Shown one piece after another: positions 52,116-60,451 of a stretch of DNA of 64,000 bases (position 1 is its first letter; each line of letters starts with the position of its first letter). The notes below the pieces were generated by a model, which worked only from the letters and a program-made list of their open reading frames with translations, was not told where the DNA came from and did no database searches. Both the position numbers and the translations under genes were made by a program. Origin of the DNA: an uncultured Prevotella sp. (GTDB lineage Bacteria > Bacteroidota > Bacteroidia > Bacteroidales > Bacteroidaceae); contig CAKQEI010000001.1 of the NCBI GenBank assembly GCA_934230115.1, positions 1 to 64,000 on the forward strand, written 5' to 3'.

Positions 52116-53330
52116 TTAGAACATCTGGCTAACGCGCTTCACTCCAGCTACGAGTGTGTCGATTTCTTCCTTGGTGTTGTAAAGGGCAAACGAGGCACGT
52201 ACCACACCCTGAACTCCAAGACGATCCATCACTGGTTGGGCGCAATGATGACCCGTGCGAACGGCAATGCCAAGACGGTCGAGCAGAGTGCCCATGTCGA
52301 GATGGTGGATATTGCCAACGAGGAACGATACAACGGCATCCTTGCCCTCGGTGGTTCCATAAAGATGCATGTCAGGAATCTCTGCCAACTGAGTCATGCA
52401 ATAGTCGGTGAGCTCATGCTCATGACGGGCAATATTGTCCATGCCAAGAGCCGACACATAGTCGATGGCTGTAGCGAGTCCGTGTGTGGCAACATAGTCG
52501 GGAGTGCCTGCCTCAAACTTGAATGGCAACTTCTCGAATGTGGTCTTCTCGAAGCTAACACTCTCTATCATCTCGCCACCACCCTGATAAGGTGGCATAC
52601 GGTCGAGCCATTCCTCCTTGCCATATAGCACTCCAATGCCGGTAGGACCATATATCTTATGGCCAGAGAAAGCGAAGAAGTCGCAATCCATTGCCTGAAC
52701 ATCCACAGCGAAGTGAGGAGTAGACTGTGCTCCATCCACCAATACAGGCACTCCATGCTCATGGGCAATGCGTATGATGTCGTTGACGGGGTTCACTGTG
52801 CCGAGCGTGTTGCTCACATGGGCAATGCTCACAATCTTGGTCTTGTCGGAGAACAGACGCTCGTAGGCCTCCATGTCGAGCTTGCCAGAGTCGTCCATAG
52901 GGATTACCTTAAGGGCAATGCCACGCTTAGCCGCCTGTAGCTGCCAAGGCACAATGTTGGAGTGATGCTCCATTACCGACACGATAACCTCGTCGCCCTC
53001 GGTCATGAAGCCTTCGCAGAAGGAAGACACCACGAGGTTGATGCTCTCTGTTGTGCCTCGAGTGAAGATAATCTCCTCTACCTTAGGAGCATTGATGAAA
53101 CGACGCACTGTCTCGCGTGCCGCCTCATGAAGGTCGGTAGCACGCTGTGACAGATAATGTACGCCACGATGCACATTGGCATTGGCGTTGAGATATTCCT
53201 CGCGCATGGCGTCGAGCACGCACAACGGCTTCTGTGTAGTAGCCGCATTGTCGAGATATACGAGTGGACGGTCGTAGACAGTGCGCGAAAGGATGGGGAA
53301 GTCGCTGCGGACTTTATTTATATCATACAT
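52116..53330 (-). CDS. sufS: Cysteine desulfurase SufS
   Basis: 404 residues. It takes sulfur from cysteine for Fe-S cluster assembly. It is a fold I PLP enzyme of the SufS type: 'YLDNAATTQKP', 'SGHKIYGPTGIGVLYG' with the PLP lysine, and the active cysteine Cys363 in 'RTGHHCAQP'. No sufE or sufU was found in the window. It is last in the suf operon, 66 nt after sufD; that gap has four GTGAAAA-type heptamers. Confidence 0.96.
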   Translation of the reverse strand: MYDINKVRSDFPILSRTVYDRPLVYLDNAATTQKPLCVLDAMREEYLNANANVHRGVHYLSQRATDLHEAARETVRRFINAPKVEEIIFTRGTTESINLVVSSFCEGFMTEGDEVIVSVMEHHSNIVPWQLQAAKRGIALKVIPMDDSGKLDMEAYERLFSDKTKIVSIAHVSNTLGTVNPVNDIIRIAHEHGVPVLVDGAQSTPHFAVDVQAMDCDFFAFSGHKIYGPTGIGVLYGKEEWLDRMPPYQGGGEMIESVSFEKTTFEKLPFKFEAGTPDYVATHGLATAIDYVSALGMDNIARHEHELTDYCMTQLAEIPDMHLYGTTEGKDAVVSFLVGNIHHLDMGTLLDRLGIAVRTGHHCAQPVMDRLGVQGVVRASFALYNTKEEIDTLVAGVKRVSQMF

Positions 53331-53338
53331 GTTTTTAA

Positions 53339-53366
53339 GTGAAAAGTGAAAAGGGAAAAGTGAAAA
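53339..53366 (-). repeat. Four GTGAAAA-type heptamers between sufD and sufS
   Basis: GTGAAAA, GTGAAAA, GGGAAAA, GTGAAAA in exact 7-nt register on the plus strand, without a palindromic core. In the sense (minus) direction it reads TTTTCAC repeats just before the sufS start. It is a minimal or diverged relative of the heptamer modules. Confidence 0.55.
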
Positions 53367-53396
53367 ATTAAGAGGGGAAAGTGAGAAATTTCTCTT

Positions 53397-54740
53397 TTAC
53401 TTACACATTTTGCATCCCTCGCATTTGCTCAGCTCACCACGGAAACGTTTCTCCACAAGATAGTGCAGACGGTCGCGCAGAGGCTCAAGCTGTATCTTGT
53501 CGATTACCTCGTTGATGAAGGCAAACTCAAGCAACAGCTTGGCTTCCTTCTCGCTGATGCCACGCTGACGCATATAGAAGAGGGCTGCATCATTGAGCTG
53601 ACCAACAGTGGAACCGTGAGAGCACTTTACGTCGTCGGCATATATCTCAAGCATAGGCTGGGTGTACATACGTGCCTGCTTGGTGGCGCAAAGGTTCTGG
53701 TTCACTTCCTCGCTTATTGTCTTCTGTGCACCGTGACGCACAAGCACTCTGCCAGCAAAGGCACCGGTAGACTTATCGTCAAGCACATATTTATATAGCT
53801 CATGACTTGTGCAGTGGCTCACCTGATGGTCGATGAGTGTATTGTTGTCCACATGCTGAGTCTTGTCGGCTATCACGCAGCCATTACACCAACACTCTGC
53901 TCCCTCACCCTTGAGTTGCACGTCAAGACGATTGCGTGTGACTCCGTTGTGAAGGGTAATGACGTTGTGGTTGAAGCGTGAGTCGCGCTGCTGCTCAACG
54001 TATACGTTAGACACGCGAGTGTTCTTGTAGTGGGTCTCCTCCATGCAATAGAGGTCGAGCGAGGCGTTGGCTCCCACGTAAGCCTCGATAACTTGGGTTG
54101 TGAGGAACTGCAAGTCGTCGGCTGCATGGTCGCAGAATAGGAACTTAGCACTTGCTCCTTCCTCCATGACAATAAGCACACGGCGGTTCACCATAAGGGC
54201 TACATTTGAGCGCAGAATGTTTATCACCTGCACTGTCTTGTCGACAATGACATTCTTCTTGACGTATACAAGCAGTCCGTCCTGTGCCAACATGGTGTTG
54301 AGAGCCGTGATGGCATCCTCATTGGTCTTGGCAAGTTGGGCATAGTGCTTAGCCACAAACTCTGGGTTCTCCTTTGCATATTCGGCAAGAGAGGTGACAA
54401 CAACACCCTCAGGCAAGTTCTCCTTGGGTTGCAAGGCGGAACGGAACTGGTCGTTCACAATAAAGTAGAGCGATGTGCTCAGATTGGGCACGTCGCATTT
54501 GAACGCCTTGTAAGGGTCAACCGGCACCTCAATACGGTTGATGTTCAAACCATAGTTAGGCTCAAAGAGACTGTCGATGGTTGTGTATTTGTATCTCTCC
54601 ACCTTGCGCGAGGGGAATCCCATTCGCTCGAAGTCGGCAAAGGCAGCGTCGCGCACAGCATTGAGCGCGTCTGCGCTATGGTCGCATATCTGCTGACGAC
54701 ATTCGCGGTAGAGATCGATATATTGTTTTTCGCTATTCAT
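53397..54740 (-). CDS. sufD: Fe-S cluster assembly protein SufD
   Basis: 447 residues from the ATG at 54740 (MNSEKQYIDLYREC). The frame stays open 48 nt upstream only through heptamer repeat, so that extension is rejected. It is a SufBD beta-helix protein: 'FPSRKVERYKYTTID', 'CSHGSTVGQLNDAALFYMRQRGIS', and 'EKEAKLLLEFAFINEVIDKI' near the end are typical (split by eye). It scaffolds cluster formation with SufB and SufC. It ends with a Cys-rich tail (KCEGCKMCK), which is unusual and could bind metal. Confidence 0.94.
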   Translation of the reverse strand: MNSEKQYIDLYRECRQQICDHSADALNAVRDAAFADFERMGFPSRKVERYKYTTIDSLFEPNYGLNINRIEVPVDPYKAFKCDVPNLSTSLYFIVNDQFRSALQPKENLPEGVVVTSLAEYAKENPEFVAKHYAQLAKTNEDAITALNTMLAQDGLLVYVKKNVIVDKTVQVINILRSNVALMVNRRVLIVMEEGASAKFLFCDHAADDLQFLTTQVIEAYVGANASLDLYCMEETHYKNTRVSNVYVEQQRDSRFNHNVITLHNGVTRNRLDVQLKGEGAECWCNGCVIADKTQHVDNNTLIDHQVSHCTSHELYKYVLDDKSTGAFAGRVLVRHGAQKTISEEVNQNLCATKQARMYTQPMLEIYADDVKCSHGSTVGQLNDAALFYMRQRGISEKEAKLLLEFAFINEVIDKIQLEPLRDRLHYLVEKRFRGELSKCEGCKMCK

Positions 54741-55009
54741 ATTATGAGTTTTGAGTTTTGAATTTTGAGTTTTGAATTGTTGCGACATGCTGTCGCAATT
54801 TTGAGTTTTGAGTTTTGAATTTTGAATTATTGCGACGTTGTCGCAATTTTGAGTTTTGAATTTTGATTTTTGAATTGTTGCGACGTTGTCGCAATTTTGA
54901 ATTATGAATTATGATTTATTGAATTTATCAATAATTCAAAACTCAAAATTGAATAATTCAAAATCGGCTTTGCCGATAATTCAAAATTCAAAACTCAAAA
55001 CTCAAAATT
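54741..55009 (-). repeat. Largest heptamer/palindrome module, between sufC and sufD
   Basis: A 261-nt gap made wholly of repeats. In the sense (minus) direction: TTTTGAG/TTTTGAA heptamers from the sufC stop, palindrome ATCGGC-AAA-GCCGAT (54963-54977), an inversion zone near 54915-54935, then TTCAAAA/CTCAAAA heptamers with three palindromes up to the sufD start. Those three are TTGCGAC-AAC-GTCGCAA (54878-54894 and 54830-54846) and TTGCGACA-GCA-TGTCGCAA (54780-54798). Confidence 0.9.
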
Positions 55010-55757
55010 CTTCAACTTCTGCTTTAATCCAATCGTAACCTCTCTGCTCAATCTCTTTTGCAAGCTCAGGTCCAGCGGTCTTCACGATGCGTCCCTTGTA
55101 GAGCACATGCACCACATCAGGCTTGATCATATCGAGCAGACGCTCATAGTGGGTGATGACGATGGCTGAAGTCTCGGGGGTGTGCATCTTGTTCACACCA
55201 TCGGCAACAATGCGCATGGCATCTACATCAAGACCTGAGTCGGTCTCATCGAGAATGGCAAGCTTAGGCTCAAGCATAGCCATCTGGAATATCTCGTTGC
55301 GCTTCTTCTCACCACCAGAGAAACCCTCGTTAACAGAGCGGCGTGTAAACTTGGAATCAAGTTCTACAATCTTGCGCTTCTCGTTCATCAGCTTAAGAAA
55401 CTCGCCTGCCTTAAGCTCAGGAAGTCCCTGATACTTGCGCTTCTCGTTGACAGCAGCCTTAAGGAAGTTGGTCATTGACACGCCAGGAATCTCTACTGGA
55501 TATTGGAAAGAGAGGAAGAGTCCCTCGTGGGCACGGTCCTCAGGTTTCATCTCAAGGATGTTCTTGCCATTAAACCAAGCCTCACCACCGGTAACCTCAT
55601 AGAGAGGATTGCCAGTGAGCACAGCACTAAGAGTAGACTTTCCTGAACCGTTAGGTCCCATGATGGCGTGTATCTCGCCGTCGTTGATTGTGAGGTTGAT
55701 GCCTCGGAGTATTTCCTTGCCAGCGATAGTGGCATGAAGGTTCTTTACTTCTAACAT
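55002..55757 (-). CDS. sufC: Fe-S cluster assembly ATPase SufC
   Basis: 251 residues. An ABC-type ATPase that drives the SufBCD scaffold. Walker A is G34-S41 (GPNGSGKS), the signature is 'FSGGEKKRNE', and Walker B is 'LAILDETDSGLDVDA'. The last codon and the TGA stop lie inside the first heptamer of the adjacent repeat module (GAA TTT TGA). The gene is separated from sufB by an unrelated outer-membrane protein gene. Confidence 0.97.
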   Translation of the reverse strand: MLEVKNLHATIAGKEILRGINLTINDGEIHAIMGPNGSGKSTLSAVLTGNPLYEVTGGEAWFNGKNILEMKPEDRAHEGLFLSFQYPVEIPGVSMTNFLKAAVNEKRKYQGLPELKAGEFLKLMNEKRKIVELDSKFTRRSVNEGFSGGEKKRNEIFQMAMLEPKLAILDETDSGLDVDAMRIVADGVNKMHTPETSAIVITHYERLLDMIKPDVVHVLYKGRIVKTAGPELAKEIEQRGYDWIKAEVEEF

Positions 55758-55835
55758 ATTATGGGTTTTGATTTTTTATTTTTGATTCTTGAATTATCGG
55801 CAAAGCCGATGTTGAGTTATGGAGTTTTGAGTCTT
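55758..55835 (-). repeat. Heptamer/palindrome module before sufC
   Basis: In the sense (minus) direction: CTCAAAA and AACTCAA repeats, palindrome ATCGGC-TTT-GCCGAT (55796-55810), then ATTCAAG AATCAAA-type units to the sufC start. It is the start-side (right) arm downstream of the outer-membrane protein gene; no TTTTGAR arm follows that gene's stop. Confidence 0.7.
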
Positions 55836-55864
55836 TATTTCTTTTTACTCCTTTAACTCTTTGC

Positions 55865-56683
55865 TTAATAAGAGTTGAGCATCCGGTTGAGGCTTGACTT
55901 ATGCCGTTGCTTCTTTGTCTCCTTAGGTTGCTCGTCGTTGGGGTCGTATATGCCGAGTGCCATATATATAAGGTCGAAAAGACTGTTGCCGTCGTCTGAT
56001 GTGAAGCGGAAGGGGAATGTGGCCTTCAGTCCTATCTGAATGTTATGGCGGTGCATGTTGGATCGCATGCTATAAGCTGTTGTCTGTCCTGCATAGGTAG
56101 AGCTGACACGAGTCTTGCCGTTGATGGCAAGCGGAAAACCGTATTGAAACTCCAATGCAAGCGACGAGAATATGTAACAGTCGATACCAATGGAAGGGGC
56201 TACACTCAACCGTGGATAGCTAATGTCATAATTGCGATTATAGCTGTAGCCTGTTCCTGTACAGTCCATGCTGTGTCGCTCATTATGCGAGCCTACATTG
56301 GTGTAGGTCATGAGGGCGGCATAAGGTTGTATGGCGCAGGCAGAACTGAGAGGATAGTAGCGTGCACCGAGTGCTATGTTGCGCATTGTGGCTGAAACAT
56401 CGCTGCTGAACCACTCAATAGTCTCCGCATTGTAGCCTCCTACCAACGAGAAGTGGACATTGGAAAGGTAATACTCCAACATCACATTGCCCATCGGTGA
56501 ACCGAACGCCCCTGCCTTCTCCACATACGTCGGCGATTGCTCATGGCTTGCCGTAGTGGGACATGAGATATTCATGCCTGCAATGACAGCCCAGCGACGC
56601 GCCATATCGTCATCGTCATTGGCTGCCGACATAGATATGGGGGCTGTAATGAGAGCGGTGGTCAAGAGAATTCTGCTAAGCAT
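55865..56683 (-). CDS. Outer membrane beta-barrel protein inserted in the suf operon
   Basis: 272 residues with a signal peptide (about 1-20). Amphipathic strands ('ARRWAVIAGMNISCP', 'MLEYYLSNVHFSLVGGYNAE', 'NIALGARYYPLSSAC', 'ALEFQYGFPLAING', 'HNIQIGLKATFPFRF') fit a small barrel of the outer-membrane-beta-barrel superfamily. A short helical C-terminus (EQPKETKKQRHKSS) follows. Nothing in it suggests Fe-S work. It lies between sufB and sufC in the same direction, with heptamer modules on both sides, so it looks like a secondary insertion. Function unknown. Confidence 0.75.
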   Translation of the reverse strand: MLSRILLTTALITAPISMSAANDDDDMARRWAVIAGMNISCPTTASHEQSPTYVEKAGAFGSPMGNVMLEYYLSNVHFSLVGGYNAETIEWFSSDVSATMRNIALGARYYPLSSACAIQPYAALMTYTNVGSHNERHSMDCTGTGYSYNRNYDISYPRLSVAPSIGIDCYIFSSLALEFQYGFPLAINGKTRVSSTYAGQTTAYSMRSNMHRHNIQIGLKATFPFRFTSDDGNSLFDLIYMALGIYDPNDEQPKETKKQRHKSSLNRMLNSY

Positions 56684-56689
56684 ATAATC

Positions 56690-56908
56690 GAATTTTGAGT
56701 TTTGAATTTTGAGTTTTGAGTTGTTGCCTTTGGCAATTTTGAGTTTTGAGTTTTGAGTTTTGAATTATTGCCTTTGGCAATTTTGAGTTTTGAATTTTGA
56801 ATTATTGCAGACGGCAATGTCGAGTTTTATTAACTCTTAATTCAAAATTGATTAATTCAAAATCGGCTTTGCCGACAATTCAAAATTCAAAACTCAAAAT
56901 TCAAAACT
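56690..56908 (-). repeat. Heptamer/palindrome module after sufB
   Basis: It fills the gap between sufB and the outer-membrane protein gene. In the sense (minus) direction: TTTTGAR heptamers from the sufB stop, palindrome TCGGC-AAA-GCCGA (56863-56875), an inversion zone near 56825-56845, an imperfect palindrome (56805-56817), then TTCAAAA/CTCAAAA heptamers with two TTGCC-AAA-GGCAA palindromes (56768-56780, 56724-56736). Confidence 0.9.
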
Positions 56909-56909
56909 C

Positions 56910-58364
56910 TTACCCTACTGTTCCCTCCAACGATACACTCAGCAGCTTCTGTGCCTCCACAGCAAACTCCATAGGCAGCTTGTTGAGCACATCCTTGGCA
57001 TAGCCGTTGACGATGAGTCCTACAGCCTGCTCCGTTGGGATGCCACGCTGGTTGCAGTAGAAGAGCTGGTCTTCTGAAATCTTAGAGGTGGTAGCCTCAT
57101 GCTCTACAACAGCCGTGTCGTTGTGGATGTCCATATATGGGAAGGTATGTGCACCACAGTCGGAGCCAAGCAACAGAGAGTCGCATGATGAATAGTTGCG
57201 TGCGTTGTCGGCATTGCTTGTGGCACGCACAAGTCCACGATAAGAGTTCTGGCTGTGTCCGGCAGAGATACCCTTGGAGATGATAGTCGACTTGGTGTTC
57301 TTGCCCATGTGAATCATCTTCGTACCAGTGTCTGCCTCCTGATAGTTGTTGGTTACAGCAACCGAGTAGAACTCAGCTTGCGAGCCGTCGCCACGCAGGA
57401 TACATGAAGGATATTTCCATGTGATGGCAGAGCCTGTCTCCACCTGAGTCCACGAGAGTTTAGAGTTAACACCACGCAGCTCACCGCGCTTTGTTACGAG
57501 GTTGAACACACCACCCTTGCCATTCTCGTCGCCAGGATACCAGTTCTGCACAGTAGAGTACTTCACCTCGGCATTATCCTTTACGACAATCTCCACGATG
57601 GCAGCATGAAGCTGGTTCTCATCGCGCATCGGGGCAGTACATCCTTCGAGATATGACACGTAGGCATCGTCGTCGGCGATGATAAGAGTACGCTCAAACT
57701 GTCCGGTGTTACGGGCATTGATGCGGAAGTAGGAACTAAGTTCCATAGGACAGCGTACACCCTTTGGAATGTAAACGAACGAGCCGTCGCTGAACACCGC
57801 ACTGTTGAGGGCGGCATAGAAGTTGTCGCGGTAAGGCACCACGCTTCCCAAATACTCCTTCACAAGCTCGGGATGGTCTTTGATAGCGTCGCCTATAGAA
57901 CAGAAGATAACACCCTTCTCGGCAAGATGCTGCTTGAATGTGGTCTTTACTGACACTGAGTCCATGATGGCATCCACAGCCACACCACTCAGAGCCAGAC
58001 GTTCCTCAAGAGGAATGCCAAGCTTGTCGAATGTCTTCATAAGCTCCGGGTCAATCTCTTTCTTCTCGTCAGCTGGTTTCTTGGCGAGAGGATCGGCATA
58101 ATAGGAAATCGCCTGATAGTCGATTTCTGGTAAGTTGACATGTCCCCAAGTGGGCTGTTTTAGCGTCTGCCAGTAGCGGAACGCCTTAAGTCTGAACTCA
58201 AGCATCCAGTCAGGCTCTCCCTTCTTCTGCGAGATAAGCCTAACGATGTCCTCGTTGAGTCCTTTCTCTATGATGTCGGTGTGCACGTCGGTTGTGAAGC
58301 CATATTCATATTTTTGCTCGGCAACCTGTCGCACAAAGGCATTTTTTGTATCTTTATTTTCCAT
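56910..58364 (-). CDS. sufB: Fe-S cluster assembly protein SufB
   Basis: 484 residues. It is the main scaffold of the SufBCD complex. Conserved segments are '[19 protein letters not shown]', '[27 protein letters not shown]' (split by eye), '[22 protein letters not shown]' (split by eye), 'NSYRGLVR' and '[22 protein letters not shown]' (split by eye). Length is normal. It is first in the suf operon, with its own promoter at 58440. Confidence 0.97.
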   Translation of the reverse strand: MENKDTKNAFVRQVAEQKYEYGFTTDVHTDIIEKGLNEDIVRLISQKKGEPDWMLEFRLKAFRYWQTLKQPTWGHVNLPEIDYQAISYYADPLAKKPADEKKEIDPELMKTFDKLGIPLEERLALSGVAVDAIMDSVSVKTTFKQHLAEKGVIFCSIGDAIKDHPELVKEYLGSVVPYRDNFYAALNSAVFSDGSFVYIPKGVRCPMELSSYFRINARNTGQFERTLIIADDDAYVSYLEGCTAPMRDENQLHAAIVEIVVKDNAEVKYSTVQNWYPGDENGKGGVFNLVTKRGELRGVNSKLSWTQVETGSAITWKYPSCILRGDGSQAEFYSVAVTNNYQEADTGTKMIHMGKNTKSTIISKGISAGHSQNSYRGLVRATSNADNARNYSSCDSLLLGSDCGAHTFPYMDIHNDTAVVEHEATTSKISEDQLFYCNQRGIPTEQAVGLIVNGYAKDVLNKLPMEFAVEAQKLLSVSLEGTVG

Positions 58365-58439
58365 TGTCTATTATATAATGTGGGATGGTCGGTCGGGTCA
58401 TGAGACAAGACGCGATAATCCCCCTTGCGTTTAAGAGTA

Positions 58440-58447
58440 CAAAATTA
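58440..58447 (-). promoter_or_regulatory. -7 promoter element (TAATTTTG) for the suf operon
   Basis: The minus strand reads TAATTTTG, 75 nt before the sufB start. No IscR- or Fur-like operator was recognised. Confidence 0.55.
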
Positions 58448-58571
58448 CGAAATATGCAGTTATTAGTCGAATAATTTGCTGTTTTTTTGCCATAAAGTTA
58501 TGTGACGGCAGCAATTTGCCTCAACAGCAATGTTTTTTGCCTTTTTGTTTTGCCTTTTGCCTTTTTTAGCG

Positions 58572-58579
58572 TATTTTTG
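58572..58579 (+). promoter_or_regulatory. -7 promoter element (TATTTTTG) for the acyl-CoA synthetase operon
   Basis: A TAnnTTTG match 55 nt before the start. Just upstream are three TTTTGCC units (58535-58541, 58548-58554, 58555-58561), two of them in 7-nt tandem. Confidence 0.5.
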
Positions 58580-58634
58580 CATATTCATATAATGATGGTC
58601 CGATTTTCAGACTGTCTTTAAAACTAAGACTATT

Positions 58635-60446
58635 ATGCAAACAAGATGTCATCTTTCGGTTCTTGCCCTAAAGCAGGCAGAGAAATATGGAGAGCGCGAG
58701 GCCTTTACATATAAGGACTTCGGAGGCTCGGCGTGGAAAACTATGAGCTACAACCGTTTCGCGCTTCTCGTAAAGCAGGCAAGCAACGCGCTGCTCAACC
58801 TGGGGGCAAAACCGCAGGAAACCATCGGTGTGTTCTCGCAAAACTCAATACAGTATCTCGTTACCGACTTTGGTGCCTATGGTGTACGTGTGGTTTCAAT
58901 CCCCTTCTATGCTACAGCATCGGAGCAGCAGATACAGTTTATGATCAACGACGCGCAGATTAAGTTCCTTTTTGTGGGTGAGCAGGAACAATATGACAAG
59001 GCTCACCGCGTGTTCGGAATGTGTCATTCGCTTGAGCGTATCATCATCTTCGACCGTTCTGTGCGTATCAGCACACACGACCCTGCTGCCCTTTACTTCG
59101 ACGATTTCTTAAAGCTTGGTGAGGGATTGCCTCGCCAGAGTGAGGTGGAGAAGCTTTATCAAGAAGCAAACGAGACAGATCTCTGCAACATACTCTATAC
59201 ATCAGGCACTACGGGCGACTCTAAGGGAGTGATGCTCACCTATGGACAGTATAATGCGGCATTGAAAGCAAACGACGAGGTTGTGCCTGTCACAGAGAAA
59301 GACCGCATCATTCAGTTCCTTCCCATTACTCATATCTTTGAGCGTGGATGGTCGTATCTCTCGTTCTCCAAAGGAGCGCATCTCATCATCAACACCGACC
59401 CGCATGAGATTCAGCAGTCGATGCGCGAGACTCATCCTACATGTATGTCGTCGGTGCCACGCTTCTGGGAGAAGGTTTATCAGGCAGTTAAGGACAAAAT
59501 CGACCGCTCAAGTGCCATGAAGCAGAGTCTGTTCCGTCATGCTCTCGAGGTGGGTAGACGCTACAACATCGACTGCAAGAGTCGCTGCAAGCGTCCGTCG
59601 CCACTGCTCGCTATGGAATATAAGCTCATGGACAAGATGGTTCTTCGTCTTGTGCGCAAGCAGATAGGTCTGGAGAATGCCCATTTGTTCCCTACAGCTG
59701 GAGCAACGGTGTCGCCAGCGGTTGAGCGTTTCACTCATTCTGTAGGTATAAACATGATTGTGGGATATGGCTTGACCGAGAGTCTTGCCACTGTGTCGTG
59801 CGACCGCGAGGATATGCCTTATACTATCGGTTCGGTGGGCAGACCCATAAACGGATTGGAAGTGAAGATTGATGAGAATGACGAGATTCTGCTCAAAGGC
59901 CCAACTATCACACCTGGATATTACAAGCGCGATGCCATTAACAAGGAGGCATTCACCGAGGACGGATTCTTCCGCACGGGTGATGCTGGCTATATCAAGA
60001 ATGGCGAGTTGTTCCTTACCGACCGTATCAAGGACCTCTTCAAGACTTCCAACGGCAAGTATATCGCTCCGCAGATGATAGAGTCGCTGCTCTTGGTGGA
60101 TAAGTTTATTGACCAGGTGGCTGTTGTGGCAAACGAGCGCAAGTTTGTTTCTGCCCTCATCGTGCCCGAGTTCCGTCTTATGGAGGAGTGGGCTAAGGAT
60201 CATGGCATTGCCTATGATACCCGCGAGGACCTCTGCGCCAATCCAAAAGTGCACAAGATGATGATGGACCGCATACAGACTCTGCAGCAGCAGCTTGCGC
60301 ATTATGAGCAGATAAAGCGATTCACACTTATTGCCCACCACTTCTCAATGGAGTCGGGCGAACTGACCAATACGCTGAAGATACGCCGCCCCGTAATCTA
60401 CAAGAATTACAAGGCGGAGATAGATAAAATGTACGAAGAGAATTAA
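58635..60446 (+). CDS. Long-chain acyl-CoA synthetase (AMP-binding)
   Basis: 603 residues. It activates fatty acids through an acyl-AMP to acyl-CoA. The AMP-binding P-loop 'YTSGTTGDSKGVMLTYGQYN' (about 188-207), 'GYGLTESLATVSCDRE', 'FFRTGDAGYIKNGELFLTDR' and 'KDLFKTSNGKYIAPQMIE' (A8 region) are all present. The 600-residue form with a short C-terminal domain is the FACL type. It is first in an operon with prfB (5-nt gap). Confidence 0.93.
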   Translation: MQTRCHLSVLALKQAEKYGEREAFTYKDFGGSAWKTMSYNRFALLVKQASNALLNLGAKPQETIGVFSQNSIQYLVTDFGAYGVRVVSIPFYATASEQQIQFMINDAQIKFLFVGEQEQYDKAHRVFGMCHSLERIIIFDRSVRISTHDPAALYFDDFLKLGEGLPRQSEVEKLYQEANETDLCNILYTSGTTGDSKGVMLTYGQYNAALKANDEVVPVTEKDRIIQFLPITHIFERGWSYLSFSKGAHLIINTDPHEIQQSMRETHPTCMSSVPRFWEKVYQAVKDKIDRSSAMKQSLFRHALEVGRRYNIDCKSRCKRPSPLLAMEYKLMDKMVLRLVRKQIGLENAHLFPTAGATVSPAVERFTHSVGINMIVGYGLTESLATVSCDREDMPYTIGSVGRPINGLEVKIDENDEILLKGPTITPGYYKRDAINKEAFTEDGFFRTGDAGYIKNGELFLTDRIKDLFKTSNGKYIAPQMIESLLLVDKFIDQVAVVANERKFVSALIVPEFRLMEEWAKDHGIAYDTREDLCANPKVHKMMMDRIQTLQQQLAHYEQIKRFTLIAHHFSMESGELTNTLKIRRPVIYKNYKAEIDKMYEEN

Positions 60447-60451
60447 GAGTT

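Noticed and set aside
54741-55009. CRISPR array
   Set aside because: The repeats are 7 nt long and contiguous, with palindromes between them. There are no 25-35-nt repeats with unique spacers and no cas genes.
58535-58561. TTTTGCC repeats as another heptamer module
   Set aside because: Only three units, with no palindromic core and no inverted arm. Kept as a note at the promoter and not counted in the family.
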